Assembly: GCA_026647215.1 (NCBI GenBank)
Contig: JAPKHC010000008.1
Coordinates: 48,328-112,327, forward strand
DNA: 64,000 nt
Direction of reading: 5' to 3'
Source of the DNA: F1-120-MAGs118 sp013360535
GTDB taxonomy: Bacteria; Planctomycetota; UBA1135; GCA-002686595
Shown: in pieces, positions 40,740 to 50,346 of the stretch
Layout: each line of letters opens with the position of its first letter
Position numbering within the stretch: the first letter of the stretch is position 1
Notes under the pieces: model-generated
The model's input: the letters and a program-made list of their open reading frames with translations, nothing else
What the model was told of the DNA's origin: nothing
Databases searched by the model: none
Made by a program: the position numbers and the translations under genes

Positions 40740-40747
40740 AGGAGGTG
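40740..40747 (+). promoter_or_regulatory. Strong Shine-Dalgarno sequence deciding the GTG start
   Basis: AGGAGGTG lies 4 nt before the GTG at 40752. It is the best ribosome-binding match in the window and fixes the start of the GlgA-like gene. Confidence 0.8.
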
Positions 40748-40751
40748 TCCA

Positions 40752-42236
40752 GTGAGGATCGCCTTCGTCACGCCCGAGTTCGACCCGCTGGTGCGCCGCA
40801 CGCCGCTGGCCGAGGTCGCCGCCGCGCTCCCCAAGGCCTTGTCCGAAGCGGGCTGCGAGGTGGCCGTGTTCCTGCCCTACACGGCGGCGCTGCAGGCCGA
40901 GCGTGTGACCGACCTCAAGCCGCTCGCTTCGGTGAGCGCGCAGGACATCGACGGCCGGACGCACTTCCGCATCCACAAGGGCAAGGTCGGCAACGTCCAG
41001 GTCTACCTGTTCCAGCACCCGCAGTTCTTCGACGGGCGCAACCCGTACGGCGGTGACGAGGGGCCCTACGAGGACAACTGGCGGCGCTACGCGGTGTTCG
41101 CACGGGCGGTGCTCGAGAGCTTCGAGACGCTCTCCTTCGAGCCCGACGTGATCCACTGCTTCGACTGGGCCACCGGCATCCTGCCGCTGATCCACGAGAT
41201 CGAGTTCGTCGCCAAGCGCCCCGACCACGCGGCCTCGAAGGCGGGCACGTACTTCCAGATCCACAACATCGCGATGCAGGGCACGTTCGAGCGCGAGATC
41301 CTGCCGCGCCTGGGCCTCCCCTACCGCGTGTTCCAGTCCGTCGGCGGCCTCGAGGTCGCCGGCAAGGTCAACTTCCTCAAGGCCGGGACCGAGTTCGCGA
41401 CCATCATCGGCACGCACTCGCCGGGCCATGCCGAGCGCATCCAGCAGCAGGACCGCGGCTACGGGCTCGAGGACGCCTTCCGGCGCCGCTCGAAGGAACT
41501 GGTCGGCATCGCCAACGGCATCGACTACTCGGCCTGGGATCCGGCGACGGACCCGCTCTTGCCGAAGAACTTCTCGGTCAAGGACAAGACGCTCAACGGC
41601 AAGACCAAGTGCAAGACGACGCTGCAGGGGCTGCTCAAGCTCGAATCGGGCGCGCGCACGCCGTTGCTGGCGATGCTCGGGCGCTTTGACGCTGACAGCG
41701 GCACCGAGATCCTCGCGGAGATCCTGACCACGGCGCTCGAGCGCGGCGTAGAGGCCGTGTTGATGGGCACGGGGCGGCCGGACATCCACGACCGGCTCAA
41801 GACGATCCAGACGACGTTCTTCGGGCGCTGCCGCGTGCTCGAGGGCTACCAGCCCGCGATCGCGCACCAGATCCTCGGCGCGGCCGACATGCTCGTCCTC
41901 CCGGCGCACTACAACCCCGGCAACGCGCTGTGCGCGATCGGCATGCGCTACGGCGCCGTCCCGATCGTGTTCGGAGGCGGCGGCCTCGAGGACTACGTCG
42001 TCGACCTCGAGAAGAACTCGCGCGGCGGCACGGGCGTGCACTTCCCGACCTATTCCGGCGAGAGCCTGCTCGACGGTATCGAGTCGGCGCGCAAGCTGTA
42101 CAAGAACCCCGCAGCGTGGAAGCAGGTCACCTCGCGCTGCATGCGACAGGACTTCTCGTGGGGCGCGACGGCTCAGGAATACCTCAAGGCGTACCGCCGC
42201 GTGACGCGGCGCACCAAGCGCACGACCGCGTCGTGA
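40752..42236 (+). CDS. GlgA-like (GT5) protein with degenerate catalytic motifs
   Basis: 494 residues, with the two-Rossmann glycogen/starch synthase layout. The N-terminal part matches GlgA in MRIAFVTPEFDPL, HCFDWATGILPL and IHNIAMQGTFERE; the C-terminal part has GIANGIDYSAWDPATD and AIGMRYGAVPIVFGGGGLEDYV. Key positions differ: the ADP-glucose KTGG loop is RRTP (15-18), the Lys after the conserved Arg in the C-domain is Ser (GRFDADSG), and the acid in the PSRFEPCG-equivalent is Asn (PAHYNPGN). It may be a pseudoenzyme or use another donor. It heads a long plus-strand run. Confidence 0.85.
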   Translation: MRIAFVTPEFDPLVRRTPLAEVAAALPKALSEAGCEVAVFLPYTAALQAERVTDLKPLASVSAQDIDGRTHFRIHKGKVGNVQVYLFQHPQFFDGRNPYGGDEGPYEDNWRRYAVFARAVLESFETLSFEPDVIHCFDWATGILPLIHEIEFVAKRPDHAASKAGTYFQIHNIAMQGTFEREILPRLGLPYRVFQSVGGLEVAGKVNFLKAGTEFATIIGTHSPGHAERIQQQDRGYGLEDAFRRRSKELVGIANGIDYSAWDPATDPLLPKNFSVKDKTLNGKTKCKTTLQGLLKLESGARTPLLAMLGRFDADSGTEILAEILTTALERGVEAVLMGTGRPDIHDRLKTIQTTFFGRCRVLEGYQPAIAHQILGAADMLVLPAHYNPGNALCAIGMRYGAVPIVFGGGGLEDYVVDLEKNSRGGTGVHFPTYSGESLLDGIESARKLYKNPAAWKQVTSRCMRQDFSWGATAQEYLKAYRRVTRRTKRTTAS

Positions 42237-44275
42237 AGGCGCGAGCGCGTTCGGGGCGCGGCGCGTGGCCCTTCGTCGGCGGGTTTGCGGCGGCGGCGGC
42301 GCTCGCGGGTGGGCTGTACCTCGCGCTGAGGCCGGCGGCGACGCCGCAGGAAGCGCGGGAAGAACGCCTGAAGCAGGTCGAGAGCGAGGCGGAGCCGGCG
42401 CGCAAGGCGCTCGAGCCCGCGCCCCAGCCGGAACCCTACGACGTCGAAGCGACGCTGCGCGCGGTGCGCGAGCTCGACCTCGCGGTGAAGCGCTCGGGCT
42501 CGGTGCGGCAGTTCCTCGAGACCGTCTCGCGCGGCGACTACCGGCGCGTGGCGCCGAAGCTGCTCGAGTCGCGCAAGCGCATCGTCGACGTGCTCGTGAA
42601 GTACTACGGCGCGCTCGACAAGCAGCGGCAGGAAGAGGAGCTGTGGGGCAGCTTCGGGCGGCTGAGCGACGAGCTCGCGCGCGTGCTGCAGGCGACCGAC
42701 ATCAAGGCCGCGACGCCGTTCGGCACGGTGTCGCTGAATCCGAGCGATCCGGCGCGGCAGAAGGTGCTCGCGGAAGAGCGTGCGAAGCGCGAGGCGAACC
42801 GCGCGGCGACGTTTGCGGAAGTGCAGCGTTTCGAGGAGGAACTGCTGTACGCACTCGACGCGGCGGTGCCGGTGTTCCGCGAGCTCGAGGACGAGTGGAT
42901 GCGGTTGTGCGCGCAACGCGACCGTGTGTACCTGCAGGTGGCGGCGCGCGACCATGCGGACGCGGCGCAGTCGGCGCGCACCGCGCTCGAGCTCGCGCCC
43001 GGCGATGTCGAGGCGACGCTTTTGCTCGCGCTGGCGCTGATCGAGCGCGACCGCGAAAAACCCGCGGGAGAACGTGCGAACGAGGTCGAGGCGCTGCTCG
43101 CGGACGTGCTGCAGCGGGAGCCCGACAACGCGCCGGCGCTCGTGCTGCGCGGGATGTGGCGCTGGATCCGCGGTGAGGCGAGCGAAGGCCGCAGCGATCT
43201 CGAACTCGCGGCCTCGCGCTATCCGCTGCAGGCCGAGCGCCTGCGCGACGAGCTCGATCCGTACTCGAAACGCGAGTACCTGCGCCGCACGCGCCAAGGT
43301 GGTCGCGTCACGGCGCTCTACCGCACGATGATGCTCGGCGCGAACCACTTCAGCCCGGACCTGCAGCTCGCGCGCGCGCAGCTCGACGCTGGCGACGCAG
43401 CGGGTGCGTTCGAGCGCGTGAAGGACCATTTCGCGCGCCGCCGCGTGCAAGGCCAGTGGGATCTGGTGCTGTACGACCTCGAGTTCTGCGAGGACCTGCT
43501 CGGCGACCGGTATCGCGAATACGTGCCGGAAAAGAGCTACCTCGACCTCGAGGTCGAGGAGCAGCTGATCGGAAGCGCGGTCAACGTCACCGTCCACAAC
43601 CGCAGCGACCGCGCGCTGCGCAACGCCGCGCTCGTGCTCGCCGTGCGCTTCACCGACATGGTCGAGGGCGAGTACGCGACGTTCACGGTCGGCAAGACGC
43701 AGCCGGAGATCGTCCCGCTCGCGCGCACGAAGTTCGGCTCGGTCGAGGTCGCGTACACGGGCCTCGGCGAGCCCAAGGGCTTCGCGGACGCCGTCAAGCC
43801 GCTGCGCGCCGTGCTGATCTGCGACGACGGCGTGTTTTTCATCGACACGATCGAGCACAAGGGCGAGCTCGCGCGCGCCGCCGAGCCGGCGCCGCAGGAA
43901 CCCGGCAGCCTCGCGGAGCGTGTGCTCGGCATCGCGCGCGCGCTCGCACCGGAGAACCTCTCGATCGGCCGCGTGAAGAACCTCGTGTCGAGCGACAGCC
44001 TCGAGATCGAGCTGCCGCGTGAGCTCGTGCTGCTCGGGCCCCTGTTCCGCCTCGACGTCGGCTCGAAGTCCTTCGACGAGGCGCGCGGGGACGGCGTCGA
44101 GCACCGCATCGAGGGCGGCAAGCTGCGCCTGCGCTTCGATTCGGTCGGAAAGGCGCTCGACGGTTACCCGGGCGAGGTGCGGCTCGTGGCCGAGAGCGCG
44201 CTGGGCGACTTCGCGATCGTCCTGGGCCGAAACGAGGCCGGAAACTACGTGTTCCGCCGCGTGGAGCTCCCTTAG
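42233..44275 (+). CDS. Large membrane-anchored TPR-type protein
   Basis: 680 residues from a GTG overlapping the previous stop. One N-terminal membrane helix (about 13-31) is followed by a charged coiled segment (36-60), a helical domain (61-215), and TPR-like repeats (about 230-330: ADAAQSARTALELAPGDVEATLLLALAL, then ALLADVLQREPDNAPALVLRGMW). The C-terminal 230 residues are beta-rich. No catalytic motif. I do not recognise the family. Coupling to the GlgA-like gene suggests a shared process. Confidence 0.65.
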   Translation: MKARARSGRGAWPFVGGFAAAAALAGGLYLALRPAATPQEAREERLKQVESEAEPARKALEPAPQPEPYDVEATLRAVRELDLAVKRSGSVRQFLETVSRGDYRRVAPKLLESRKRIVDVLVKYYGALDKQRQEEELWGSFGRLSDELARVLQATDIKAATPFGTVSLNPSDPARQKVLAEERAKREANRAATFAEVQRFEEELLYALDAAVPVFRELEDEWMRLCAQRDRVYLQVAARDHADAAQSARTALELAPGDVEATLLLALALIERDREKPAGERANEVEALLADVLQREPDNAPALVLRGMWRWIRGEASEGRSDLELAASRYPLQAERLRDELDPYSKREYLRRTRQGGRVTALYRTMMLGANHFSPDLQLARAQLDAGDAAGAFERVKDHFARRRVQGQWDLVLYDLEFCEDLLGDRYREYVPEKSYLDLEVEEQLIGSAVNVTVHNRSDRALRNAALVLAVRFTDMVEGEYATFTVGKTQPEIVPLARTKFGSVEVAYTGLGEPKGFADAVKPLRAVLICDDGVFFIDTIEHKGELARAAEPAPQEPGSLAERVLGIARALAPENLSIGRVKNLVSSDSLEIELPRELVLLGPLFRLDVGSKSFDEARGDGVEHRIEGGKLRLRFDSVGKALDGYPGEVRLVAESALGDFAIVLGRNEAGNYVFRRVELP

Positions 44276-44295
44276 CGCGCTCCCGGCGCGCTCGT

Positions 44296-44301
44296 TACGC
44301 T
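44296..44301 (+). promoter_or_regulatory. -10-like TACGCT before the ROK kinase
   Basis: TACGCT ends 7 nt before the ATG at 44309. The same hexamer with the same 7-nt gap precedes the ABC ATPase gene (45222-45227). Confidence 0.4.
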
Positions 44302-44308
44302 CTCCCCC

Positions 44309-45217
44309 ATGACCTCGACGCAAGTCGGCATCGACCTCGGCGGCACGGCCGCAAAATCCGGGCGCATCACGCTGACCGGCGAGATCCTCGCGGAGCGCAC
44401 GATCGACCCCGGCTTCGCCGACGGGCCCGAGATCGTGCTCGATCGGCTCGCGAACCTGTTCCAGGAGCTCGGCGGCGGCGACGCGCTCGGCATCGGAGTG
44501 CCGGGGCTGCTCGACCGCACGCGCGGCGTCGTGATCACGAGCCCGAACCTGCCGGGATTTGATGGCCTCGACGTCAAGGCGGGGCTCGCGCGGCGCACGG
44601 GCCTGCCGCTGTCGCGCGTGCACGTCGAGAATGACGCGAATGCGGCCGCGGTCGGCGAGCTGTGGCTCGGCGCAGGCCGGGGCGAGCGCGACGCGCTCGT
44701 CGTCACGCTCGGCACCGGCATCGGCGGCGGCCTGATCCTCAACGGCGCGTTGTACGCCGGTGCGGGCATGGCGGGCGAAGTGGGACACATCGTCGTCGAT
44801 CCCGAAGGTCCGCCCTGCGGCTGCGGCAAGCGGGGTTGCGTCGAGACGCTCGCGTCGGCAACGGCGGCGAAGCGGCGCGCGCTCGCGGCCGGATTGCCTG
44901 CGACGAAACCGGGCGACCTCGTGTTGCTCGCACAACGTGCGCGCGACGGCCACGCGCCGGAGAAGGCGCTGATGCACGAGATCGGTCGCGACCTCGGGCG
45001 TGGGCTCGGCCCCGTGTTGTGCCTGCTCGACCTGCGCGTGTACGTGTTCGGTGGCGGTTTCTCCGGCGCACTCGACACGCTCGAACACGGCATCCGCGAA
45101 GGCCTCGAAGAACGCAGCTACGGCGGGCGCGCGCCGGACGTACGGCTCCTGCGCGCCACGCTCGGCCCCGCCGCGGGCTGGATCGGCGCGGCGCGAGTCG
45201 CGATCGCGGGCGGGTAG
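44309..45217 (+). CDS. ROK-family sugar kinase (glucokinase-like)
   Basis: 302 residues. The ATP-binding start is VGIDLGGTAAKSG; the catalytic Asp is in HVENDANAAAVGE (near 111); LGTGIGGGLILNG follows. The zinc site of ROK kinases is GEVGHI with PCGCGKRGCVET (near 170-181). It probably phosphorylates glucose or a related hexose; the exact sugar cannot be fixed. It follows the GlgA-like and TPR genes, which fits carbohydrate metabolism. Confidence 0.9.
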   Translation: MTSTQVGIDLGGTAAKSGRITLTGEILAERTIDPGFADGPEIVLDRLANLFQELGGGDALGIGVPGLLDRTRGVVITSPNLPGFDGLDVKAGLARRTGLPLSRVHVENDANAAAVGELWLGAGRGERDALVVTLGTGIGGGLILNGALYAGAGMAGEVGHIVVDPEGPPCGCGKRGCVETLASATAAKRRALAAGLPATKPGDLVLLAQRARDGHAPEKALMHEIGRDLGRGLGPVLCLLDLRVYVFGGGFSGALDTLEHGIREGLEERSYGGRAPDVRLLRATLGPAAGWIGAARVAIAGG

Positions 45218-45221
45218 TCGG

Positions 45222-45227
45222 TACGCT
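45222..45227 (+). promoter_or_regulatory. -10-like TACGCT before the ABC transporter pair
   Basis: TACGCT ends 7 nt before the ATG at 45235, identical to the arrangement before the ROK kinase. Confidence 0.4.
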
Positions 45228-45234
45228 GCTCGCC

Positions 45235-46169
<935 letters not shown>

Positions 46170-46173
<4 letters not shown>

Positions 46174-47636
46174 ACCGCTCGACCACCAAGAGCCTGTTCC
46201 TCGATGCGCTCTACCAGGTGCTCGACAACCTGGGCTTCCGCATCCTGCTGGTGCTGTTTCTGGTGCCGGTGGCGCTGTCGTTCCTGATCCAGTTCGGCGA
46301 GCAGGAAATCTCGTTCCTGTGGGCCTGGGACGTGCGCTACGTCGACTTGATTCCCGACGGACTGCTCCGCGGCTCCGGCGGGGCGCCGATGCCAGCCGGG
46401 GAAGCCCAGCTCCCGCCCGGCTTCCGCGACGGCCTGTTGCAGAACATCGCGACGCTGTTGATCGACTCGGTCGCCGACAAGTTCGGCCTCGTGTTCGGCA
46501 TCGCCGCGATCTCGTTCTACGTGCCGCAGATGCTCGAGCGCGGCGCGGCGGACGTCGTGTTCAGCAAGCCCGTCTCGCGGGCGGCGCTGTTCCTGTCGCG
46601 CTATGTCGCCGGCCTGATCTTCGTGGGCGTGCTCGCGCTCGTGCTGGTCGGCGGCACGTCGCTCGGCCTCGCGGTCAGCTCGCAGTACTTCGACGCGGGG
46701 CTCCTGTGGAGCATCGTGACGCTCGTCTACGGCTTCGCCATCTTCCACGCGATCTCGTGCACCATCGGCGTCTTCACGCGCAACGCGATCGCGTCGATCC
46801 TGCTCACGCTGGTCTTCATGCCGGTCAACTGCGGCCTGCACGCCGGATGGGAATCGATCGCGGCGGGCGACCGGCAAGAGGCCGACTACTACGCCCGCAA
46901 TCCCGAGAAGTCGGTCCCGGACGCCGACGAATCCCCCGCGTACAGCATGCTGCGCACGGGCCTGACCGCGTACCACGTGCTCGCGCCGAAGTCGCGCGAC
47001 GCCACGCGCATGGCCAAGAGCTGGCGCAAGCGCTTCGAGGCGACGCCGGAGTTCCGCGACGCCGACCTTGGGCTCGACGTGCTCGAGCCGCCGCCGGGCT
47101 TCAAGCGCGAGCCGCGCAGCTCGTTCGAAGGTGAGGGCCTCACTTGGCTCGCTCCGCACCCCGAAGGGTCGGGCGAAGCGAGCTGGAAGCTGCGCAGTCA
47201 GGACATGGAGGTCATCGGCTCGCGCTCGGGGATGGTGAAGAAGCTCCGCAAGGAGTTGAGCGTCGATCCCGTGCGCGGCGACATCTCCGGCCGCTACACG
47301 GACCGCTTCGAGTGGGTCGAGGATCGCGGCGGCGAGAAGCGACTGAGAAGACGCTGGGTCTTCCAGATCAACTCGCGCATCCTGACGCTCGACTACGACG
47401 CCGAGGCCACGTGGGCGCGCGACGTCGAGCAGGAGAACAACGCGCAGAAGTTCGTCGCGTCGATTCGCATCGAGGACGCGCTCTCCCAGCAGATGACGGG
47501 CGCAGACTACGACGCCTACTTTGGCTGGAACGAGCCGTGGCGGTTCAACGCGTGGTTCTCGATCCTGACGACGGTCGGATTCATCGTGTTCGTGCTGGCG
47601 CTGGGCATTGGAAGGCTCAAGCGCATCGACTTCTAG
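46170..47636 (+). CDS. ABC-2 type permease with large extracytoplasmic domain
   Basis: 488 residues from a GTG. About six membrane helices: one at 20-42, a group at about 100-225, and one at the C-terminus (468-484). The domain between (about 235-460) is soluble and probably periplasmic, with a Pro-rich start (LEPPPGFKREPR) and beta-type sequence. Large inserts of this kind occur in planctomycete GldF/NosY-like exporters. The cargo is unknown. Confidence 0.85.
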
Positions 47637-47638
47637 GG

Positions 47639-49057
47639 ATGAAGCCCGCGGTCCTCGAGGAGCTGCGTGAGGCGCTCGGGCCCGCGGGGGTGATCGCGGA
47701 TCCGACGCGGCTGCTTGCCTACGAGTGCGACGGGCTTGCGCTGCTGCGGCAGAAGCCGGACGTCGTGCTCTTGCCACGCACGACCGAAGAATGCGCGCGT
47801 GCGATGCGCATCTTGCATCGCGAGAAAGTCCCGGTCGTCGGACGCGGCGCAGGCACCGGACTCTCCGGCGGGGCGACGCCGGTCGAAGGCGGCGCGCTGA
47901 TCGGCTTCGCACGCATGCGCGACGTGCTCGAGGTCAACGTCGCCGACCGGTACGCGCGGGTGCAGGCCGGCGTCGTCAACGTCGACCTCACGCTCGCCGT
48001 CGAGAAACACGGGCTCTTTTACGCGCCCGACCCGTCGAGCCAGGCCGCGTGCACGATCGGCGGCAACGTCGGCGAGAACTCCGGCGGCCCGCACTGCTTC
48101 AAGCATGGCGCGACGACGCGCCACATCCTCGGCCTCGTGATCGTGCGCGACGACGGCAGCGTGCTCGACCTTTCGTTGCCTCGCCCCGATCCCGACGGCT
48201 TCGACCTGGTCGGCCTGTTCGTCGGCAGCGAGGGCATGTTCGGGCTCGCGACCGAAGTCACGGTGCGGCTCGTGCCGACGCCGCCGGTCACGGAGACCTT
48301 CCTCGCGATCTTCACCGACCTCGACGCGGCCTGTGATGCGGTGAGCGACTCGATCGCGGCGCATCTGGAGCCCTCGGCGCTCGAGATCCTCGACCGGCTG
48401 ACGATCGAGGCCGTCGAGGACAGCGTGTTCGCCGCGGGCTATCCGCGCGAGGCGGAGGCGGTGCTGCTCGTCGAGGCCGAAGGCACCGACGTCGAGGTCG
48501 AGGCGACGCTCGCGCCGATGAAGGCGATCGCCGAGCGTCGTGGCGCGATCGAAGTTCGTCGCGCGCGCTCCGCGACGGAGCGCAAGAAGCTGTGGGCCGG
48601 GCGCAAGGGCGCTTTTGGCGCGATGGGCCGCATCGCGCCCGACCTGTACGTCGCCGACGTCGTCGTGCCGCGCACGAAGCTGCGCGAGCTCGTGGCCGAA
48701 TCGACGCGCATCGCACGCGAACGGCGGCTCAAGCTCGCCAACGTCTTTCACGCGGGCGACGGCAACTTGCACCCGAACATCAGTTACGACCGCCGCGACA
48801 AGGACGAGGTGCGGCGCGTGCTGGAAGCGAGCGACGAGATCATGAAGGTCGTCGTCGCGGCCGGAGGTTCGCTCACGGGCGAACACGGGGTCGGACTCGA
48901 GAAGCAGGAGTTCATGTCGCTCGTGTTCGAGGAGCGCGACCTGCACGCGATGTGCCGCGTGCGCGAGGCCTGGGATCCCGGACGCCTGCTCAATCCGGGC
49001 AAGCTGATTCCCGTGCACGCCTGCCGCGAGATGCGCGGCACGGAGCGGCCGAGATGA
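47639..49057 (+). CDS. glcD: Glycolate oxidase subunit GlcD
   Basis: 472 residues, an FAD-linked oxidase of the VAO/PCMH family. FAD-binding features: VVGRGAGTGLSGGATPVEGG (near 65-84), ACTIGGNVGENSGGPHC and GLFVGSEGMFGLATEVTVRL. The C-terminal part has NVFHAGDGNLHPNISYD and GSLTGEHGVGLEKQEF, diagnostic for GlcD/lactate-type enzymes. It oxidises glycolate to glyoxylate with GlcE and GlcF. It begins 2 bp after the permease stop and overlaps glcE by 4 bp. Confidence 0.93.
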   Translation: MKPAVLEELREALGPAGVIADPTRLLAYECDGLALLRQKPDVVLLPRTTEECARAMRILHREKVPVVGRGAGTGLSGGATPVEGGALIGFARMRDVLEVNVADRYARVQAGVVNVDLTLAVEKHGLFYAPDPSSQAACTIGGNVGENSGGPHCFKHGATTRHILGLVIVRDDGSVLDLSLPRPDPDGFDLVGLFVGSEGMFGLATEVTVRLVPTPPVTETFLAIFTDLDAACDAVSDSIAAHLEPSALEILDRLTIEAVEDSVFAAGYPREAEAVLLVEAEGTDVEVEATLAPMKAIAERRGAIEVRRARSATERKKLWAGRKGAFGAMGRIAPDLYVADVVVPRTKLRELVAESTRIARERRLKLANVFHAGDGNLHPNISYDRRDKDEVRRVLEASDEIMKVVVAAGGSLTGEHGVGLEKQEFMSLVFEERDLHAMCRVREAWDPGRLLNPGKLIPVHACREMRGTERPR

Positions 49058-50319
49058 GCGCGCTCGACACGCTTTCGTCGCGGCTGGAGCGGCTCGCGGG
49101 CCCGGTGGAGCTCGCGCGGCCGCGGTTGGACGTCGAGCCGTTGCCGCTCGTCGCACCGCCGACAGTCGAGGCCGCGGTCGAGCTCGTCAAGCTCGCCGCC
49201 ACGGACAAGCTGCGCGTGATTCCGCTGGGCTTGGGCTCGAAGCTGGGCTGGTGCGGCACGCCGGGACACGCCGATTTCCTGCTGTCGACGCGCCGCCTCG
49301 AGCGGGTCGTCAGCCACGTGCCCGACGACGGCACGATCACGGTCGAAGCCGGGCTCAGCATGGCGCGCCTCGCGGCGCGATGTCGCAGCGGCGGGCATTT
49401 CCTCACGCCCGACGTTCCCGCGCCCGCGCGCCGCACGATCGGCGGCGTCGTCGCCGCGGGCGAGTCGGGCCTCGATCGACTGCGTTACGGCCCGGTGCGC
49501 CACCACGTGCTCGGCACGCGCACGTTGCTCGCCGACGGCTCGCTCGCGCGCTCGGGCGGCCAGCTCGTGAAGAACGTCACGGGCTTCGACCTGCACCGGC
49601 TGTACTGCGGCTCGCATGGCACGCTGGGCGTGATCGTCGAGGTCTCGCTGCGGCTGCATCCCGAGCCCGAGCGTGAGGCGTGGATCACGGTCGAGGCGAG
49701 CTCGCTCGGCGACGCGTTCCAGCTCGCGCGCAAGGCCCTCGCACTGCCGGCGCGGCTCGTTTCGCTCGCGATCGAGCCCGCGGCGGGCCGCTGGCGGCTT
49801 GCGGCGCGACTCGGGGGTCTCGAAACCGTCGTGGCGGCGGAACGCACGACGCTCACGAGCGCTTGGCCCGGTGCGCGGACGCTCGAAGGTCTCGCGGCGC
49901 GGGAAGAGGCCGAGCGTGCGAGCACGCGCCAACGCTTCGACGGCTCGCCGCACCCGAAGTTGCACGTCGCGTGCCTTCCTTCGAAGCTCGAGGATGCGGC
50001 GAAACTCGTGCTCGACGTGCTCACCAACGCCCGCATCGAATACGGCCTCGCGCTGCAGCCGGGTGTCGCGGAGCTCGACGTCGAACTGCGCTCGAACGTC
50101 GGCGACGCACAGGTGCTCGCGAAGCTCGTGCGCGCGCTGCGCACCGCGCTCGCTCGCGAGTCCGCGTCGCTCGCGCTGCGCGACGCCCCGCGCGGTGCGC
50201 TCGTCGAGCTCGATCCCTTCGGCGCTCCGCCCGCGGGTCTCGAGCTGATGCGCGCGATCCAGCGCAACCTCGATCCCGACGGCGTCTTCTCCACGGGCCG
50301 CTTCGCCGGTGGCCTCTGA
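49054..50319 (+). CDS. glcE: Glycolate oxidase subunit GlcE
   Basis: 421 residues. A second FAD_binding_4 protein, with VIPLGLGSKLGWCGTPGHADFLLSTRRLERV, RRTIGGVVAAGESGLDRLRYGPVRHHVLGTRTLLADG and GGQLVKNVTGFDLHRLYCGSHGTLGVI, as in GlcE, which pairs with GlcD. It ends DPDGVFSTGRFAGGL. It is located between glcD and glcF, the canonical order. Confidence 0.92.
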   Translation: MSALDTLSSRLERLAGPVELARPRLDVEPLPLVAPPTVEAAVELVKLAATDKLRVIPLGLGSKLGWCGTPGHADFLLSTRRLERVVSHVPDDGTITVEAGLSMARLAARCRSGGHFLTPDVPAPARRTIGGVVAAGESGLDRLRYGPVRHHVLGTRTLLADGSLARSGGQLVKNVTGFDLHRLYCGSHGTLGVIVEVSLRLHPEPEREAWITVEASSLGDAFQLARKALALPARLVSLAIEPAAGRWRLAARLGGLETVVAAERTTLTSAWPGARTLEGLAAREEAERASTRQRFDGSPHPKLHVACLPSKLEDAAKLVLDVLTNARIEYGLALQPGVAELDVELRSNVGDAQVLAKLVRALRTALARESASLALRDAPRGALVELDPFGAPPAGLELMRAIQRNLDPDGVFSTGRFAGGL

Positions 50320-50346
50320 CGCTTCCTCCACGATGCCCGCACCCCG

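Larger units (their letters stand above)
40399..40751. other. Intergenic region upstream of the GlgA-like gene
   Basis: 353 bp, no gene seen. The left end has an AT-richer stretch (about 40399-40430) and the terminator below. The right end carries a strong ribosome site. The promoter for the long downstream run should lie between 40470 and 40730 but no convincing box stands out. Confidence 0.6.

Noticed and set aside
42173..45088. 971-codon minus-strand frame opposite the TPR and ROK genes
   Set aside because: Arg/Ala/Glu/His-rich antisense reading, a common artefact in 70% GC DNA.
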